Both the position numbers and the translations under genes were made by a program. Positions 1-6,387 of a stretch of DNA of 8,291 bases are shown piece after piece. The DNA lies in the NCBI GenBank assembly GCA_031270515.1, contig JAISXM010000053.1:1-8291 (forward strand), in the 5' to 3' direction. Position 1 is the stretch's first letter. Every line of letters begins with the position of its first letter. The stretch comes from Holosporales bacterium. Lineage in GTDB: Bacteria; Pseudomonadota; Alphaproteobacteria; BNTO01. The notes under the pieces are model-generated. The model did not search any database. It saw nothing but the letters and a program-made list of their open reading frames with translations, and was not told the origin of the DNA.

Positions 1-597
1 GCCGCGATCACAGAGTGTTACATGGCAACGTTGCCACACGATCCGGAGCCTTATTATATAGACAATATGCGACTTATTTTTATTGAATTGCCGAAGTTTT
101 GCCCACAAGACGCTCCTGCGCAAGATTTGTTGACGGGGTGGCTGGCGTTTCTGAAAGATCCGGTTGGCATGGATAGAACATATATGGATGTGCAGGAGGT
201 AAAAGAGGCTATGAATACATTGAAATATATTAGCTCGGATAAGAAGCTGCGGGAAGCGGCGCTTTTGAGGCAAAGGGAGATCAATGATCGACATAGCGAG
301 ATGACTGTGGCAATACAGCGGGGGATGGCCATAGGAGAGGCCCGGGGAAAAGCCCTAGGAGAGGCCCGGGGAGAGGCCCGGGGAGAGGCCCGGGGAAAGG
401 CCATAGGAGAGGCCATAGGAGAGGTCCGAGGAGAGGCCCGGGGAAAGGCCATAGGAGAGGCAAATATCAAGACAAAAATTGCCATTTCTATGTTAGAGAA
501 AGGATTGTCTTTGGATGTTATTAGTGATTACACAGGGATGTCAGTCCATGAAATTAATACTATTCAGAAAAATAGCAAGTTGAACTCTGAAATGTGA
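1..597 (+). CDS. Rpn-family PD-(D/E)XK nuclease/putative transposase, C-terminal part (5' end outside window)
   Basis: The frame is open from base 1, so the gene starts upstream and the ATG at 22 is probably internal. The visible part reads like the second half of Rpn/PDDEXK_2 proteins: the strand ending in FIELPKF (about residues 20-26 from that Met), a helical stretch with WLAFLKD and EVKEAMNTLKYISSD, then a charged helix. A glycine/alanine repeat tract follows, and the tail AISMLEKGLSLDVISDYTG matches the small helical C-terminal module of this family. Members are linked to recombination-promoting nuclease activity and are abundant in Rickettsiales and other symbiont genomes. The catalytic D...ExK residues would lie upstream, so activity cannot be judged. 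The TGA stop at 595-597 abuts the terminal repeat of the next element. The family is fairly sure; intactness is unknown. Confidence 0.82.
   Translation, partial: AAITECYMATLPHDPEPYYIDNMRLIFIELPKFCPQDAPAQDLLTGWLAFLKDPVGMDRTYMDVQEVKEAMNTLKYISSDKKLREAALLRQREINDRHSEMTVAIQRGMAIGEARGKALGEARGEARGEARGKAIGEAIGEVRGEARGKAIGEANIKTKIAISMLEKGLSLDVISDYTGMSVHEINTIQKNSKLNSEM
327..460 (+). repeat. 12-bp coding minisatellite (Gly-x-Ala-x repeats) in the Rpn gene
   Basis: About eleven tandem copies of a 12-nt unit of the type GGAGAGGCCCGG, with variants ending CATA or CCTA, encode the tetrapeptide series GEAR, GKAI, GEAI. The period is a multiple of three, so copy changes keep the frame. Similar Gly-Glu-Ala-Arg linkers are common in Rpn proteins just before the C-terminal module. 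The copies here are nearly identical at DNA level, suggesting recent slippage. Confidence 0.85.
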
Positions 598-891
598 CAG
601 GGCGTCCTCCGAAAAATTTTTAAGAAGAACCCTTTGTTTCTAGTTCTTTGAGAATCGCACACTTTCTTAACCATAGTAAAAAATAGCCACTAAACCAGGC
701 TCCCAGAACAAACAAGTTGAAACTCGTTATAATGCAAGACCTGGATGAGGAGAAAAATTCAACTTGTTTTTATGGGCAGGGATAAAGTACAATCTTGAGG
801 AGCAGATTTTGGCCATGCTCCAAAAATGTGCAGCAATTAAGTCATTAAAAATAAAGGGTTCTTATGAAAATTTTTCAAGAGGACGCCCTGT
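597..891. mobile_element. MITE-like non-autonomous element with 38-39 bp terminal inverted repeats
   Basis: The left end (598-635, beginning CAGGGCGTCCTC) and the right end (853-890, ending GAGGACGCCCTG) are imperfect reverse complements over 38 bp, with the same inner edge AACCCTTT / AAAGGGTT. With one more base each side the match is 39 bp. The roughly 295 bp element has no open reading frame of note, so it cannot encode a transposase and would need one in trans. It begins at the stop codon of the Rpn gene. No convincing target-site duplication is visible. An R repeat copy is nested inside at 707-780. The parent insertion sequence family is not recognised. Confidence 0.75.
707..780 (-). repeat. 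Repeat R, copy 1 (74 bp, nested in the MITE-like element)
   Basis: On the minus strand this matches copy 2 (931-1004) along its full 74 bp at roughly 60 positions, starting CCTGCCCATAAAAACAA. The unit is itself palindromic at its ends: AACAAGTTGAA at 711-721 pairs with TTCAACTTGTT at 758-768. It is therefore likely a small mobile palindromic element. Confidence 0.75.
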
Positions 892-930
892 GTTCCGGGA
901 TCTAGCTAAGCCACGTCTTCGATGAATATA

Positions 931-1004
931 CCTGCCCATAAAAACAATTTGAATTTTTATCCTCACCTAAGCCTTGTCTTACAATAAAATTCAACTTGTT
1001 TGTT
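931..1004 (+). repeat. Repeat R, copy 2 (74 bp)
   Basis: This copy runs from CCTGCCCATAAAAACAATT to AACTTGTTTGTT and is the full-length inverted partner of copy 1. The interval 892-1036 holds nothing else I can recognise. With copies 1 and 3 it makes a cluster of alternating inverted repeats, so single strands or transcripts here can fold into large hairpins. That could end LRR transcription, although there is no clean stem plus U-tract. Confidence 0.75.
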
Positions 1005-1036
1005 GGGACCCGGTATATACTGAATGGAATGCGTAT

Positions 1037-2869
1037 CTACCGTTTCCCCATAACAAACAATATTATTCGTCGTACAAGGCTTAGGGGAGGAGGAAATCGG
1101 AAATTGTCTAAAGGACAACCACTAAACGCGCCTTCTTCGACACGGCTCAGTCTGGAGTCATCCCCAAATGTTACGATGCGTAAGTTGGGACATCCAGAGA
1201 AACAATTTTTACCGATGATCTCTACGCTGGATGGAATACAGATAGATGACAAGGAAGAACAAGCCTTAAAAGCGCTTTTTTCGAGACTGCTCAGTTTTGA
1301 ACCAGTTTCAAATGTTACGTCGCGTAAGTTGCTACACGGGGGGACGTCCTCTTTGAATAAGGGACATCCAGAGAAACAACATTCACCGATGATCTCTACG
1401 CTGGATGGAATACAGATAGATGACAAGAAATAACAACCACTAAAAGCGTATCTTTCGATACTGCTCAGTTTTGAACCAGTTTCAAATGTTACGTCGCGTA
1501 AGTTGCTACATTTAAAGAAACAATATTTCCCTATGACCTCTACGCTGGAAGGAATACAGATAGATGACAAGGATGAGCAATTCTGAAAAGCGCTGTCTTC
1601 GATCCGGCTAAGCTTGGACACAGATTCAAATCTGACGGTGGATAAGTTGCGACACAAGTCAAAGCAATACGGACAGATGACCTCTACACTGGATGGAATA
1701 CAGATAGATGACAATGACAGGCAACTACTAAACACGAATTCTTCAATACGACGAAGCTTGGACGCATATTCAAATGTTACGTCGCGTAAGTCGCTACATC
1801 CAGAGAAACAACGTTCACAGATGATCTCGACACTGGATGGAATACAGATAAATGACAATAAAGAACAACCACTAAAAGCGTATCCTTCTATACGCCTCAG
1901 CTTGGAACCAGATTCAAATGCTACGATGGCTAAGTTGTAACTCCCAGAGAAACAAGACTCACAGACGATCTCTACGCTGGAAGGAATACAGACATATGAC
2001 AATGACGAACACTCCCGAAAAGCGCGTTTTTCGATCCGGCTAAGCTTGGAGTCCGTTTCAAATGTTATGGAGGCTAAGTTGCGACACGAGTGTGTGAATA
2101 CGTCACCAATAGAGAAGCAAGACTCACAGATGATCTCTACGCTGGATGGAATACAGATAAATGACAATAAAGAACAACCACTAAATGCGTATCCTTCTAT
2201 ACGCCTCAGCTGGGAACCAGATTCAAATGCTACGATGGCTAAGTTGCTATCCTCAGAGAAACAACCTTCACAGATGATCTCTACGCTGGATGGAATACAG
2301 ATAGATAGCAAAGAATAGCACTGTGCAAAAGTGTATTTGTTTAATCTTTCCAGGCGAGAGTAGGGGGAAAAATGTACGAAACGTAGGCTGCGGCAGTCAT
2401 AAAAGCAACGTTGCTCCATAGATTCAACCCCTTGTGGAATGCAGATGGACCGCAATGAGGTGCAACCCCAGAAAGCGTTTTCTCCTATCTGGGTCAGCCG
2501 GGCGTTGGATTCAAACACGACGAACTCCAGATCGGGGTTACCGCGAAAAGCATCGGCACAAATCTCATCGACGCTACCTGGGATACAGACACCACGACGT
2601 TGCATACTCAGTTGTGCGTTTGTTAGCGTTATTACCAAGCAAACTCGACCATCTAATACTACTTGCGATCGGGTAAGCAAGAGGGGAACGTTATTAGCGT
2701 CAGCATCCTCGTTAATGGACACGTCTGCCGTGCCTTCTTTGCTGGATAAGTATGTGATGCCCTCGTAGTCAAAGAGCTGTGTCGGATTAGTGCCTGCACA
2801 CAACTCGCTTGCACCATATGACGCGACTGCCAAGATCGCAGTCATTAGGATGTTTTTCATGGCTTTCAT
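1037..2869 (-). CDS. Secreted BspA-type leucine-rich repeat (LRR_5) protein, 610 aa
   Basis: The N-terminus (MKAMKNILMTAILAVASYGA) is a Sec signal peptide with probable cleavage near residues 20-26. Residues 27-90 are a non-repeat cap. Residues about 90-585 are ten LRR units with the core CIPSSVE.I...CFSGC, alternating with NLR.VTFE.GSKL.RIE..AF segments, a period of about 48 residues. This is the BspA/LRR_5 family of surface or secreted adhesion-type proteins common in host-associated bacteria and in Trichomonas. Each unit carries two to four cysteines, unusual enough to note. Two units have short insertions (IGDVFTHS; PLFKEDVPP). The tail PLSLVRRIILFVMGKR leaves the LRR pattern and overlaps an R repeat. 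The start could be the ATG at 2869 or the one at 2860; no strong Shine-Dalgarno decides. A good sigma-70 promoter lies 33 bp upstream. Role in host binding is inferred from the family. Confidence 0.92.
   Translation of the reverse strand: MKAMKNILMTAILAVASYGASELCAGTNPTQLFDYEGITYLSSKEGTADVSINEDADANNVPLLLTRSQVVLDGRVCLVITLTNAQLSMQRRGVCIPGSVDEICADAFRGNPDLEFVVFESNARLTQIGENAFWGCTSLRSICIPQGVESMEQRCFYDCRSLRFVHFSPYSRLERLNKYTFAQCYSLLSICIPSSVEIICEGCFSEDSNLAIVAFESGSQLRRIEGYAFSGCSLLSFICIPSSVEIICESCFSIGDVFTHSCRNLASITFETDSKLSRIEKRAFRECSSLSYVCIPSSVEIVCESCFSGSYNLAIVAFESGSKLRRIEGYAFSGCSLLSFICIPSSVEIICERCFSGCSDLRDVTFEYASKLRRIEEFVFSSCLSLSSICIPSSVEVICPYCFDLCRNLSTVRFESVSKLSRIEDSAFQNCSSLSSICIPSSVEVIGKYCFFKCSNLRDVTFETGSKLSSIERYAFSGCYFLSSICIPSSVEIIGECCFSGCPLFKEDVPPCSNLRDVTFETGSKLSSLEKSAFKACSSLSSICIPSSVEIIGKNCFSGCPNLRIVTFGDDSRLSRVEEGAFSGCPLDNFRFPPPLSLVRRIILFVMGKR
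1052..1091 (-). repeat. Repeat R, copy 3, partial, running into the LRR gene 3' end
   Basis: AACAAACAA at 1052-1060 and ACAAGGCTTAGG at 1074-1085 match the reverse complement of copy 2 (AACAAACAAG... and ACAAGGCTTAGGTGAGG), with a diverged middle. The match lies inside the last codons of the LRR gene, so part of that protein's C-terminus appears to be repeat-derived. Confidence 0.55.
1820..2246 (-). repeat. Recent in-frame duplication inside the LRR gene
   Basis: The 118-bp segments 1820-1937 and 2129-2246 differ at only four positions, while other LRR units have diverged much more. Their offset of 309 bp (103 codons) equals two LRR units plus an insertion, so a two-unit block was duplicated or converted in frame. 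This is the kind of change that alters length and surface of an exposed protein. Confidence 0.8.
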
Positions 2870-2901
2870 GCTCTTTACCGTTAGTGAACTAATATGAGGG
2901 A

Positions 2902-2930
2902 ATGATACCCAGTCTAGTCGTCTTGATCAA
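2902..2930 (-). promoter_or_regulatory. Sigma-70-type promoter for the LRR gene
   Basis: On the minus strand, TTGATC (2930-2925) and TATCAT (2907-2902) are separated by exactly 17 bp. Both are close to the -35 and -10 consensus. The -10 box ends 32 bp before the ATG at 2869, leaving a short 5' leader. Consensus match only; not measured. Confidence 0.6.
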
Positions 2931-3019
2931 GGTGAATTTTTCGGGAAAAACACGGCGAGACTTATTTCGCGAATAAATATATATAGTAAAGAATGTGTTA
3001 AGTTTATATAAAGCGCCTA

Positions 3020-3039
3020 ATATTAACGATATATTAACG
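3020..3039 (+). promoter_or_regulatory. Operator-like direct repeat upstream of the effector gene
   Basis: The nonamer ATATTAACG occurs at 3020-3028 and again at 3031-3039, an 11-bp step, about one helical turn. It lies 48 bp upstream of the ATG at 3088 in the AT-rich divergent intergenic region. Spacing on one face of DNA would suit a dimeric regulator. AT-richness makes chance occurrence quite possible. Confidence 0.3.
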
Positions 3040-3087
3040 TTTTGTGTGTAGAATAATAATTAGCGATAATTCGTGTCGGTATTCTAT

Positions 3088-5175
3088 ATGCACATAAAAA
3101 AATTTTTAATGATTTGTTGCGGGATCGTATTACATAACAGTCATTATGGCTCTTCGGATTCGGAGGCGAGCCTCTCAATTGAAAATCCTTCTTATTTCCC
3201 CACATCGATGTCGGAAATCCCTGGAGACATATCCTCAGGGGAAGCCCTTGCCGCAAAAGATCAGCGTCGGAGTTCCAGAGTGGAGCAACGTCAGCACTCG
3301 CGCAAGCATCTACTTAATCAAGCATCCGCTACAGATTCTGGTTCAGCTACAGGTTTGGCGACGGATTCAGGTTCAGCTACAAGTTTGGCGACGGGTTCAG
3401 GCTCGGCTACGGGTTTAGCTACGGATTCAGGCTCGGCTACAAGTTTGGTGGCGGATTCAGGCTCGGCGATAGGTTTGGCTACAGGTTTGGCGACGGATTC
3501 AGGCTCGGCGGCAGACTTGGCCTCAGGTTCAGCTACAAGTTTGGCGACGGATTCAGGGTCTGTGGCAGACTATTGTGATTCAAGTTCAAGCTACTCCGCA
3601 AAACCTAAGCGCAAGTACCAGGGACCAAGCTTAGGATCCACCTCAAGCTCGGAATGCGCGCTAGGTACCTCATCAGGACGAGTATTGGAATCCACCTCAG
3701 GCTTAGAACTATGCATAGAGTCTGGATCCGAATCCGATTTGAGCAGCAATCTCAGGTCTAGGTTGGATGTCGGCATGTCTAGGTCAGGGTCCGAGATCGA
3801 CATATCAGGGTCAGGATCCGAATTAGGCGTAGGCTTCGGGTCAGGATCCGACTCCGAATTGGGGATCAGCGTAGCTGCTGCATCAGGGTCCGAGTTAGAA
3901 TCATTGTCGGAATCAGACTCGGATCTTCGCCCGAACCTAGAGAGGCAATCTTCGTCGGAAAGCCTAAATATGGATGAAACCCGCAGAAGTAGTCGGAACG
4001 AAATACGCAGAAGTAATATGGATGAAATACGCAGAAGTGGTCGGAACGAAACCCACCGAAGTAGCCGGAATGAAACCCGCAGAAGTAGTCGGGCACATCC
4101 ACAATCAGCGATAGAAACCGCCATTCGTGATCGTGCATACTCTACAAACGATAGAAGGATGACGCCCACGGCAAGTCCAAGTCGGAGCGAGGATACGCAT
4201 TTGCAAAAAGTAAAGAAGCACCGTTCTCGGCAAGCGTCCGTCCCTCAGCCGTCACCAGTGCATGCGCACAAAAAGCACAAAACGCACCGGAAGTCACACA
4301 AACACGAGCTTACGCCACAAGTGTCGGACGCGTCGCTCAACCAAGACGAGGCTCCACGGGCGTTCAATGCGCTTTCGCCACCCGTTCAAGTGTCGCATAA
4401 CGAGGTTTTGGACATCAATCACGTGGACTACACAAATTGGCAAAACCAATTGTGGCAGCTGGGAGACGATAGCCTAATTGAGATTTCGAACGGAAGCCTA
4501 TTAGCTTTTTCCGGAATCGGAACAATTAGCAAGCAGATTCGCGCATACACAAAGGAAGACAATCCGCTGCTTGTTTCTCACGTGGGGATTGCGTTGGTTG
4601 GCACCGCAAACGAAATGATCAGGCTGATTGAGCGGTCTCGTATGTATGGGGGGCTGCGCTTGAATGCGAACGTCAAGCAAGTTGCAGGGTCTTGTGAATA
4701 TATGCTGCGGTTGCTGGGGGAGTTAGACCCACACAAGGTTGATGTGTTTTGTTTGCACTCTACGGGAAGTCATGGCGTGCACATAGCACCGCTAAATACG
4801 CTTATTTCCGAGTACGTAGGACATATGTTCGTGAGATCGCTGCACGAGGCGATTCCTCTGCAGAATATGATAGATATTTTGACAGCAAGCATAGGAAACG
4901 GGTACAACTTTCGGGTTAGCGATTTGGTCCGCAGTGTTAATGATAAGAACAAACAGTCGAACAAAGTCAAACAATTTTGCAGCCAATTAGTTGCGGAGAC
5001 GTACAAAGATTGCGGCATAATACCAAAACATATCGTTTCGATGAACGTCACTCCGGCTGAGTTTTACTCCGGGTATGAGGGCGACTTGCTGGCAAATGCC
5101 GCAAACAAAGAGCGCATGTTGAAGGTGTACTTAAAAGAGGAGGGGTGTACTTGCTCTTGTAGACTATGTTTCTAG
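3088..5175 (+). CDS. Putative secreted effector: Ser/Arg-repeat region plus permuted papain-like (NlpC/P60, YiiX-type) domain
   Basis: The ATG at 3088 gives a compact signal-like N-terminus (MHIKKFLMICCGIVLHNS), so I prefer it to the in-frame GTG at 3073; no clear Shine-Dalgarno supports either. Residues about 82-161 are ten-residue TDSGSATSLA repeats, followed by a Ser/Asp/Gly-rich stretch, five NETRRSSR-type octapeptides (about 293-334) and a basic His/Lys/Arg linker. Residues about 455-675 resemble the circularly permuted NlpC/P60 (YiiX/DUF830-like) fold: GSLLAFSGIGTISKQIR, then SHVGIAL with candidate catalytic His498, then FCSQLVAETY with candidate nucleophile Cys631. Family members act as peptidases, amidases or acyl-modifying enzymes; substrate here is unknown. 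The protein ends in a Cys cluster, CTCSCRLCF. It is divergent from the LRR gene, and a repeat element abuts the TAG stop. Export and action on a host are inference. Confidence 0.85.
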   Translation: MHIKKFLMICCGIVLHNSHYGSSDSEASLSIENPSYFPTSMSEIPGDISSGEALAAKDQRRSSRVEQRQHSRKHLLNQASATDSGSATGLATDSGSATSLATGSGSATGLATDSGSATSLVADSGSAIGLATGLATDSGSAADLASGSATSLATDSGSVADYCDSSSSYSAKPKRKYQGPSLGSTSSSECALGTSSGRVLESTSGLELCIESGSESDLSSNLRSRLDVGMSRSGSEIDISGSGSELGVGFGSGSDSELGISVAAASGSELESLSESDSDLRPNLERQSSSESLNMDETRRSSRNEIRRSNMDEIRRSGRNETHRSSRNETRRSSRAHPQSAIETAIRDRAYSTNDRRMTPTASPSRSEDTHLQKVKKHRSRQASVPQPSPVHAHKKHKTHRKSHKHELTPQVSDASLNQDEAPRAFNALSPPVQVSHNEVLDINHVDYTNWQNQLWQLGDDSLIEISNGSLLAFSGIGTISKQIRAYTKEDNPLLVSHVGIALVGTANEMIRLIERSRMYGGLRLNANVKQVAGSCEYMLRLLGELDPHKVDVFCLHSTGSHGVHIAPLNTLISEYVGHMFVRSLHEAIPLQNMIDILTASIGNGYNFRVSDLVRSVNDKNKQSNKVKQFCSQLVAETYKDCGIIPKHIVSMNVTPAEFYSGYEGDLLANAANKERMLKVYLKEEGCTCSCRLCF
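3331..3570 (+). repeat. 30-bp tandem repeats coding Ser/Ala/Thr/Gly decapeptides
   Basis: Six to seven copies of a 30-nt unit, typified by GATTCAGGTTCAGCTACAAG, encode TDSGSATGLA or TDSGSATSLA, with two units lengthened (IGLATGLA, ADLASGSATSLA). All length changes keep the frame. The tract is probably disordered and may be a host-modified linker. Confidence 0.85.
3967..4092 (+). repeat. 24-bp tandem repeats coding RNETRRSS octapeptides
   Basis: About five copies of a 24-nt unit (CGGAACGAAACCCGCAGAAG plus AGT and a variable base) encode RNETRRSS or MDEIRRSN variants. The RRS pattern resembles basophilic kinase sites and SR-type repeats, but that functional reading is only a suggestion. Confidence 0.8.
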
Positions 5176-5336
5176 ATCCAAGCACAAAAATAGTTAACAG
5201 CAGGAGTCTCGTATCGTAGGCCGGGCCCCCATTCAACTGGTTGAATGGGAACTCGGGAGGGCCCCCATTCAACCAATTGAATGGGAACTCGGGAGAAACG
5301 AAACGACGAACGGATAAACTTATTGTGTTTGGGTAT
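5176..5336 (+). mobile_element. Palindromic insertion element P, copy A, between convergent stops
   Basis: The left arm contains CCAAGCACAAAAATAG and GCAGCAGGAGT-like sequence (AACAGCAGGAGT). The right arm, from ACGAAACGACGAAC to TTGTGTTTGGGTAT, closely matches the right arm of copy B (6555-6592). The arms are imperfect reverse complements of one another. The interior holds two hairpin units (5223-5294) instead of the copy B interior. It starts right after the effector TAG (5173-5175) and ends one base before the prfB TAG (5340-5338), so it may act as a two-way transcription end. Confidence 0.65.
5223..5294. repeat. Two tandem 36-bp hairpin units
   Basis: Two copies (5223-5258 and 5259-5294) begin GGGCCCCCATTCAA and end ATGGGAACTCGGGA. 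In the first, CCCATTCAAC (5228-5237) pairs with GTTGAATGGG (5240-5249). In the second, CCCATTCAA (5264-5272) pairs with TTGAATGGG (5277-5285). The loops differ (TG against CCAA) while arms are kept, as in REP/BIME-type repeats. No U-tract follows, so a simple intrinsic terminator is not supported. Confidence 0.8.
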
Positions 5337-5337
5337 C

Positions 5338-6387
5338 CTATGTGGTTGCGCTGTGAGCCAGCGCCGCCTCCAAAAACACATCAATTTCCCCATCCAGCAC
5401 CCCTTGGGCATTGCCGACCTCAGCGCCGGTGCGCGTATCCTTCACCAGCTGATACGGCTGCAGCACATATGAGCGAATCTGATTGCCCCATGCAATATCC
5501 GTCTTTGCAGCTTCGACCTTATCCAAATCGGCTTGCCTCTTCCGCATCTCAAGTTCATATAGGCGAGCCTTCAGCATGTCCAGCGCAATGGCTCGATTCC
5601 TGTGCTGAGAACGATCCACCTGGCTGGACACCACAATCCCCGTAGGAATGTGCGTGATGCGAATGGCGCTATCCGTCTTGTTTATATGTTGCCCCCCAGC
5701 GCCAGATGCCCTGCAGGTGTCGACCTTGAGGTCACGCTCCTCTATGACTATATCAACGGAGTCGTCCGTTTCCGGATACGTAAACACCGACGCAAAGCTC
5801 GTGTGCCGGCGCGCGTTGGCGTCAAACGGAGATATGCGCACAAGCCTATGCACGCCATTTTCGGCCTTTAACCAACCATACGCCTGGTATCCGGAAAATT
5901 TTAGCGATATCGACTTGAACCCCGCCTCCTCTCCCGGCGTTTCGTCAACGATTTCCGCTTTAAACCCGCGCTTTTCCGCCCAGCGCGTGTACATCCTTGC
6001 CAACATAGCGACCCAATCTTGCGCCTCCGTGCCCCCAGCGCCAGAATTAATCTCCATAAAGCAATTATTTTCGTCCGCTTCCCCAGACAGCAACGACGTC
6101 AACTGCGCCTTTTCTACCTCGATTTTCAGAGCGGACAACGCCGCAACGCACTCATCATAGGTGGCCTGATCCTCCTCCTCCTTCGCAAGCGCCATCAACT
6201 CCAGGGCATCCTCCAGCGTCTGCGAAAAGCGGGCCACCATGTCCACAACCCCCTGCACGGACGCCCTCTGCTTCAGCACGTCGCGAGCGCGCGCAGCATC
6301 GTCCCAGAGCGACTCGCTCTCGGCTTGTGCATCAAGCTCCTTCAGCAACGCCGCTTTTTTATCGAAAGACACGGCGGCCTTGAGCAC
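5338..6387 (-). CDS. prfB: Peptide chain release factor 2 (RF2), from the GTG at 6387; N-terminus probably longer
   Basis: RF2 reads UGA and UAA in the ribosomal A site and triggers peptide release. All key elements are present: the SPF recognition tripeptide at residues 186-188 (in RISPFDANARRHTSFASV), the catalytic GGQ at 231-233 (in SGAGGQHINKTDSA), NSGAGGTEAQDW and the terminal PYQLVKD...GVLDG block. The alphaproteobacterial character is clear. From GTG the protein is 349 residues. Seventeen further in-frame codons upstream (to CTG at 6438) read like the usual RF2 first helix and would give about 366, a normal family length. The only well-placed Shine-Dalgarno serves an ATG at 6453, separated from this coding by an in-frame TGA (see the 6388-6453 entry). 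The classical CUU UGA C frameshift signal is absent from its usual place. GGAGAG ten bases before the GTG is a weak alternative ribosome site. Confidence 0.96.
   Translation of the reverse strand: MLKAAVSFDKKAALLKELDAQAESESLWDDAARARDVLKQRASVQGVVDMVARFSQTLEDALELMALAKEEEDQATYDECVAALSALKIEVEKAQLTSLLSGEADENNCFMEINSGAGGTEAQDWVAMLARMYTRWAEKRGFKAEIVDETPGEEAGFKSISLKFSGYQAYGWLKAENGVHRLVRISPFDANARRHTSFASVFTYPETDDSVDIVIEERDLKVDTCRASGAGGQHINKTDSAIRITHIPTGIVVSSQVDRSQHRNRAIALDMLKARLYELEMRKRQADLDKVEAAKTDIAWGNQIRSYVLQPYQLVKDTRTGAEVGNAQGVLDGEIDVFLEAALAHSATT

Noticed and set aside
54..485. Minus-strand open frames over the Rpn gene, Pro/Ser/Arg-rich repeats
   Set aside because: They are the antisense of the 12-bp Gly-Ala repeat tract; no start context and no family resemblance.
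996..2318. Plus-strand open frames repeating STLDGIQIDD
   Set aside because: Antisense of the LRR units; their repetition mirrors the 144-bp coding period on the minus strand.
3331..3570. CRISPR-like array
   Set aside because: The periodic units are contiguous, in frame and lack unique spacers; they are coding minisatellites.
3591..4169. Minus-strand frame rich in Ser/Asp/Pro over the effector gene
   Set aside because: Shadow of the low-complexity Ser/Asp/Arg region of the plus-strand gene.
5223..5294. Classical rho-independent terminator
   Set aside because: Good stems but no following U-tract on either strand; treated as REP-like hairpins, with a termination role only possible.
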